Shown here: in pieces, positions 20,339 to 22,911 of the stretch | Position numbering within the stretch: the first letter of the stretch is position 1 | Layout: each line of letters starts with the position of its first letter | IMG/VR virus record: IMGVR_UViG_3300038825_000970 | Coordinates: 1-22,911 of that record | Origin: a virus | DNA length: 22,911 bases | Reading direction: 5' to 3' (one strand) | Program-made: the position numbers and the translations under genes | The notes under the pieces: model-generated | The model's input: the letters and a program-made list of their open reading frames with translations, nothing else | Database searches by the model: none | Told to the model about the DNA's origin: nothing

Positions 20339-21028
20339 TTAAAAGTCGAAAGCGGCGTCTTGTTTTGCTCGGTAGACGCCAAGCGCCTCTTCCCAGGCTT
20401 CGATGCACTCTTGTGGGTCTTCTGTGATCACGCGGCAGCGTTCAGGACCGCTCACCACAGTCACGCACCGATCAATCCGGATCTCTGGGAAATGCTGCCC
20501 GAGCATCTTGGCGTAAGCCCCAAGTTGCCGGGTCGCTGGCTTCCGGCCTGAAACGGCTTTGCGTGATCCCACCGTCTTCAAATCTCCCAACGTCACGCCA
20601 GCGTCGCTGGAAACCAGAAAGTCAAAGCTGCCTGCAACGTTGTTGTAGCGATCCACCAAGCGGAACTCAGTCGCCAGGGTCTCGATGCCCTTGAACATCG
20701 GCTCATCAAACAGCGGATCCAACCACGCATCCCAGCGGTCTTCATGGACAAACGGCTGATCGGTCAGCTGCGCGTCAAGGCAACGGTGAATGGTCCTGCC
20801 CCTCAGCTCCCAGCCATCCGGGCCGTGCCTGGTCTCCTCGATCCGGGCCTTAGCGAACGGGGTCAGCTCGTCGCTACACACCTCTGAAACATTGTCGAGA
20901 ATCCAGTCCCCGCGCCAGCGGTAGCGGTGCTGCTCCTCGAAAAAATCCAGTTCGGCAATCGGATCTAGCAATGGGGGGTTGCGGGCTCGGCCCACTATGG
21001 GCACAATCTGGCCGCAAAGCAACCCCAA
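20339..21028 (-). CDS. PD-(D/E)XK exonuclease, RecB/Cas4-like
   Basis: 229 aa if started at TTG 21028; GTG codons at residues 9 and 12 are alternatives and the start is uncertain. 'GRTIHRCLDAQL' with H81 is the usual upstream His motif. The catalytic set is E121 ('ATEFRLVDRY'), D136 ('AGSFDFLVSS'), D149-x-K151 ('LGDLKTVGSR') and the helix 'RQLGAYAKML' with Gln168 and Tyr172, as in RecB-like nucleases. With ERF it makes a standard two-part phage recombination system (exonuclease resects, ERF anneals). The N-terminus has few conserved residues. First gene of the leftward cassette. Confidence 0.87.
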   Translation of the reverse strand: MGLLCGQIVPIVGRARNPPLLDPIAELDFFEEQHRYRWRGDWILDNVSEVCSDELTPFAKARIEETRHGPDGWELRGRTIHRCLDAQLTDQPFVHEDRWDAWLDPLFDEPMFKGIETLATEFRLVDRYNNVAGSFDFLVSSDAGVTLGDLKTVGSRKAVSGRKPATRQLGAYAKMLGQHFPEIRIDRCVTVVSGPERCRVITEDPQECIEAWEEALGVYRAKQDAAFDF

Positions 21029-21031
21029 AAC

Positions 21032-21196
21032 ATGCCTGATCTGGAGCCAATCACGAACACTCGCGTCTTAATTGACCCAAGGGTCATCGCAGAAGTTGAC
21101 CGCAAAAAGCCAATCGGCGTTAGTCGCAATGGATGGGTCAACCTGCTGCTGCAAAAGGCCATCGCTTCAGAGCCTGAGCCGCTTGCGCGTGACTAA
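21032..21196 (+). CDS. Ribbon-helix-helix-like small protein before RepA
   Basis: 54 aa, ATG 21032, only three bases from the divergent nuclease start. 'TRVLIDPRVIAEVDRKKPIG' gives strand and first helix, 'SRNGWVNLLLQKAIAS' the second, a compact Arc/CopG pattern. The TAA overlaps the next start as GTGACTAA (21189-21196). It could control the divergent promoters here. It is below usual length cut-offs. Third RHH-like gene in this window. Confidence 0.72.
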   Translation: MPDLEPITNTRVLIDPRVIAEVDRKKPIGVSRNGWVNLLLQKAIASEPEPLARD

Positions 21197-21560
21197 TTCT
21201 GATGCTGAGGAGCGTGCATTTGACCTGCTCCAATGGAATCCATACTCTCTTCCTACTGAATACGACGACGAGCTGGCGCTGGTCGGCTATTACAGCAAAA
21301 CGCAGGCAGAGCGATCTAATCGCGCTCTGGATGCTTGGGAAGAACAGCACCCCTTCAAATCCAGCGATGAGCTGACTGCTTTTCGAGAACTTGAAAGGCT
21401 TGGTGTTTACACAGACGCCGACTTTTATTCACCGAGCAAGGCCAAGGATGGTCACTACACCAAACGCCTCAAGCAGCTCCGGGATAATCCCCGAGAGCCT
21501 GAAAGATCACCAAGAGCTTCTCAACAAGCTCGATCAATACGCAAGCACCGTCCTTTGTAA
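21189..21560 (+). CDS. 123-aa protein, possible N-terminal part of the RepA-like ATPase
   Basis: 123 aa from GTG 21189. Residues 1-101 look like real acidic helical protein: 'AEERAFDLLQWNPYSLPTEY', 'ALVGYYSKTQAERSNRALDA', 'LTAFRELERLGVYTDADFYS', 'HYTKRLKQLRDNP'. Residues 102-123 are Arg/Ser-rich ('REPERSPRASQQARS') and look like an out-of-frame tail, while the overlapping +1 frame becomes protein-like exactly there ('PESLKDHQELLNKLDQY'). A +1 shift on CCC_CGA at 21489-21494 would fuse the two as '...QLRDNPESLKDHQE...'. Either the two are one protein or two genes overlap by over 100 bases. No domain recognised. Confidence 0.7.
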   Translation: MTNSDAEERAFDLLQWNPYSLPTEYDDELALVGYYSKTQAERSNRALDAWEEQHPFKSSDELTAFRELERLGVYTDADFYSPSKAKDGHYTKRLKQLRDNPREPERSPRASQQARSIRKHRPL

Positions 21561-22911
21561 TGAGGAGGATCCGCTCAAGCGTTCCCAACTGCTGCGGCTG
21601 TATGCCGACGAGGTTGGTTGCCCCATCAACGAGCGAACTGCTGCAATCCTGCTGACTAAAGCAGAGGGTGCAGTCAACGGCGTTTGCGTCCCGCGTATGC
21701 GCGGCGAACGCATGGACACAACCCCGACGCCTTGGGCGTGGGAGGGCGTGATCATGTCCGGCACGTTCAACCTGTTAGTTGCCCCGCCAAAGGTGGGGAA
21801 GTCCGCGCTGATGGTCGGAATGATCAGCGCATGGTTTCACGGCGAGGAGTCCTATTTAGGGCAGCCCCTGCACGGCGCTTGCCCGAAGGTGTTCATCATC
21901 GGGACGGACCAACCCGAAAGTGACTGGCACACGTTGTTTAAGCGTGAGGGGCTGATTGATCGCGACGGAAACATGGCTGGCCCGGTCGAGATGCTCTGGC
22001 ACACGGGCGCACCGCTTCACCTCACCGAGGAGGGCATTGCCCACCTGGGGGAAATCGCCGCTGTCAACCCCGGATCGTTTTTTCTGCTCGATTCGTACCA
22101 CTCGACGGTTGCGCCCCTTGGGATTGACGAGGCAACTTCAGCCTTTGATGGTCCCGCTCGCAAGCTTGCCGAGGTTCTCGCGCCTCATAAAGCCACGCTG
22201 GCGATGATCCACCACACCAACAAAAGCGTGAGCGGCGGCAACGCCACTAACGCCAGCAGGGGCAGCAACGCGCTCCCAGCAGCAGCCAGCCTCACGATCC
22301 TCATGAACTGGTTTCGGCAGCCCGCCGAGGGCCAGACGCAGAGCGATCATCGCGTGGTTGTGAAGACCCAGGGGCGCGCTAAGGGCACAACGCTCCTGAT
22401 TGAGCTTCAGGACGACGGATGGGTGCATCACGGCGACGGGGAGTCTGTCTTGGCCGCTGAGGCCATGCAGGAGGCGTCAGACGAGCTGCAGGGCCGTCAA
22501 GCGGACATCTTCGATCACATTTGCGAGCGGTGGTCAGCCGGTGAGTTCCCGGTGACGACGACAGAGCTGCAAGACGTGGCGAAGTGCAATCTCAGCAAGG
22601 TCAACCGTGCGCTCCGTGCGCTGGAGAAAAAGAGCCTTGTCCGGCAGGAAGGACAACTCGATCCGATGGTTTCCGGGGGGCGCCCGCAGCTGTTGTGGGT
22701 TCCCAATACCCCCTCCCAGGAAATCGGTGAAATAAGGGTAACAGGGGGAACAACCTCTCGCGCGCACGTAAATAAAAGGGGTTATTCCCCTTTTTTTGAT
22801 AAATCCCCCAGTTCCGGGGGAGGGGTAGGGGAGGGGGTTTTACCCCCCTCCCCTGGAACCCCTGTCGAGCTGCATCGAAACGGCGACTGGAACAACGGCT
22901 GGGTTGTTTCA
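21448..22911 (+). CDS. RepA/DnaB-type P-loop ATPase (AAA_25-like), 3' end outside window
   Basis: At least 488 codons from ATG 21448, open at the window end; the true N-terminus may be the preceding protein via a +1 shift. After a helical region, 'GTFNLLVAPPKVGKSALMVG' is Walker A (Lys/Ser of GKS) and 'PGSFFLLDSYHST' is Walker B. 'KATLAMIHHTNKSVSGG' with 'NASRGSNALPAAASLTI' fits the RecA-fold sensor region of RepA helicases. The next part ('ELQDVAKCNLSKVNRALRAL', 'RQEGQLDP', 'GRPQLLW') is a winged helix. A Gly/Pro linker follows, and the visible end is 'PVELHRNGDWNNGWVVS'. It probably unwinds DNA or loads replication proteins. Its linker DNA carries strong secondary structure. Confidence 0.85.
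   Translation, partial: MVTTPNASSSSGIIPESLKDHQELLNKLDQYASTVLCNEEDPLKRSQLLRLYADEVGCPINERTAAILLTKAEGAVNGVCVPRMRGERMDTTPTPWAWEGVIMSGTFNLLVAPPKVGKSALMVGMISAWFHGEESYLGQPLHGACPKVFIIGTDQPESDWHTLFKREGLIDRDGNMAGPVEMLWHTGAPLHLTEEGIAHLGEIAAVNPGSFFLLDSYHSTVAPLGIDEATSAFDGPARKLAEVLAPHKATLAMIHHTNKSVSGGNATNASRGSNALPAAASLTILMNWFRQPAEGQTQSDHRVVVKTQGRAKGTTLLIELQDDGWVHHGDGESVLAAEAMQEASDELQGRQADIFDHICERWSAGEFPVTTTELQDVAKCNLSKVNRALRALEKKSLVRQEGQLDPMVSGGRPQLLWVPNTPSQEIGEIRVTGGTTSRAHVNKRGYSPFFDKSPSSGGGVGEGVLPPSPGTPVELHRNGDWNNGWVVS
21489..21494 (+). promoter_or_regulatory. Candidate +1 frameshift site CCC_CGA
   Basis: In the 123-aa frame the codons are CCC (21489-21491) then CGA (21492-21494), a rare, slow Arg codon. 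tRNA-Pro can slip forward to the overlapping CCC (21490-21492), placing the ribosome in the ATPase frame at GAG. +1 shifts on a slow A-site codon are known (for example PA-X of influenza, UUU_CGU). A one-base sequencing error in the CCCC run would look the same. Confidence 0.4.
22774..22797 (+). other. Terminator-like hairpin with T7 run inside the ATPase gene
   Basis: AAAAGGGG (22774-22781), loop TTATT, CCCCTTTT (22787-22794) form an eight-pair stem and the T run continues to seven T (22791-22797). It has the form of a Rho-independent terminator but lies within an open frame, between the winged-helix part and the C-terminal motif. It could cause transcriptional slippage or partial termination: a one-base slip gives an early stop in either other frame (TGA at 22797, or TAG at 22825-22828 region). 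Confidence 0.6.
22816..22854 (+). other. G-quadruplex motif and GC hairpin in the ATPase gene
   Basis: Four G runs (22816-22820, 22822-22825, 22828-22831, 22833-22837) separated by one or two bases meet the standard G-quadruplex pattern. The last two also pair with CCCCC/T/CCCC at 22844-22853 in an 11-pair hairpin with a T/C loop. The two structures are exclusive. The stretch encodes only a Gly/Pro/Val linker, so the structure may be selected at the DNA or RNA level. Confidence 0.75.

Noticed and set aside
20979-21007. Weak promoter-like pair TTGCGG / CACAAT, 17 bases apart, before the 54-aa gene
   Set aside because: Only three of six and four of six matches; expected by chance. Not listed as a feature.
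21684-22767. Open frames on both strands overlapping the ATPase gene
   Set aside because: They lie over clear Walker A and B coding sequence; high GC makes long chance frames.
1-22911. T4-like myovirus origin, because several accessory genes are of T4-like cyanophage type
   Set aside because: The tail order with gpG/gpT frameshift, tape measure and hub, plus ERF/RusA/RepA, fits a siphovirus; the accessory genes are widely exchanged.
1-22911. tRNA genes, CRISPR arrays, insertion sequences, integrase or attachment sites
   Set aside because: None recognised on either strand; no repeat-spacer pattern, transposase motif or terminal inverted repeats.

Overview
The window reads as a piece of a tailed-phage genome with a long tail, most likely a siphovirus of marine picocyanobacteria (Synechococcus or Prochlorococcus). 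The tail genes run in lambda-like order: tail tube, frameshifted tail chaperones, tape measure, small minor tail proteins, hub, fibres. Many accessory proteins have the look of proteins shared among marine cyanophages: fibres ending in a 'VPSGALWAIV'-type tail, two 2OG-Fe(II) oxygenases, a porin-like exported protein, a Pro-rich membrane protein and a C39-family peptidase. The host call comes from recognised protein style, not from a search. No tRNA, rRNA, CRISPR array, integrase or transposase was seen.

Region 1 (1-9971, all +): end of the tail tube gene, a terminator, the gpG/gpT-like chaperone pair with a textbook A_AAA_AAC slippery site, a 769-aa tape measure, two small tail proteins, a 698-aa hub/tip protein, two related small tail proteins, two fibre-like proteins sharing a duplicated module, and a poly-glycine adhesin-like protein. 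Nearly all genes overlap or abut, as in one late operon.

Region 2 (10027-12301, +): two 2OG-Fe(II) oxygenases, a small helical protein, a very basic 41-aa protein, an exported beta-rich outer-membrane-type protein, a strong terminator and a small membrane protein.

Region 3 (12285-17413, mixed strands): a divergent pair whose start codons share one CATG, a leftward operon of one holin-like membrane protein and three exported proteins joined by 1- or 4-base overlaps, and a rightward set with a membrane-anchored coiled-coil protein, a C39-like cysteine peptidase with an N-terminal hydrophobic anchor, and a dCTP deaminase. This is the best candidate for the lysis and cell-surface module.

Region 4 (17410-21028, leftward) is a recombination cassette: PD-(D/E)XK nuclease, small proteins (two too short for usual gene calling), a winged-helix-like protein, RusA resolvase, ERF single-strand annealing protein, two ribbon-helix-helix-like proteins, a conserved-looking 95-aa protein, and a perfect hairpin terminator. 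Region 5 (21032-22911, rightward) starts almost base-to-base with the nuclease gene. It holds a ribbon-helix-helix-like protein, a 123-aa protein and a RepA/DnaB-type P-loop ATPase cut by the window end. The last two may be one protein joined by a +1 shift at CCC_CGA. The ATPase gene also carries a terminator-like hairpin with a T7 run and a G-quadruplex/hairpin tract.
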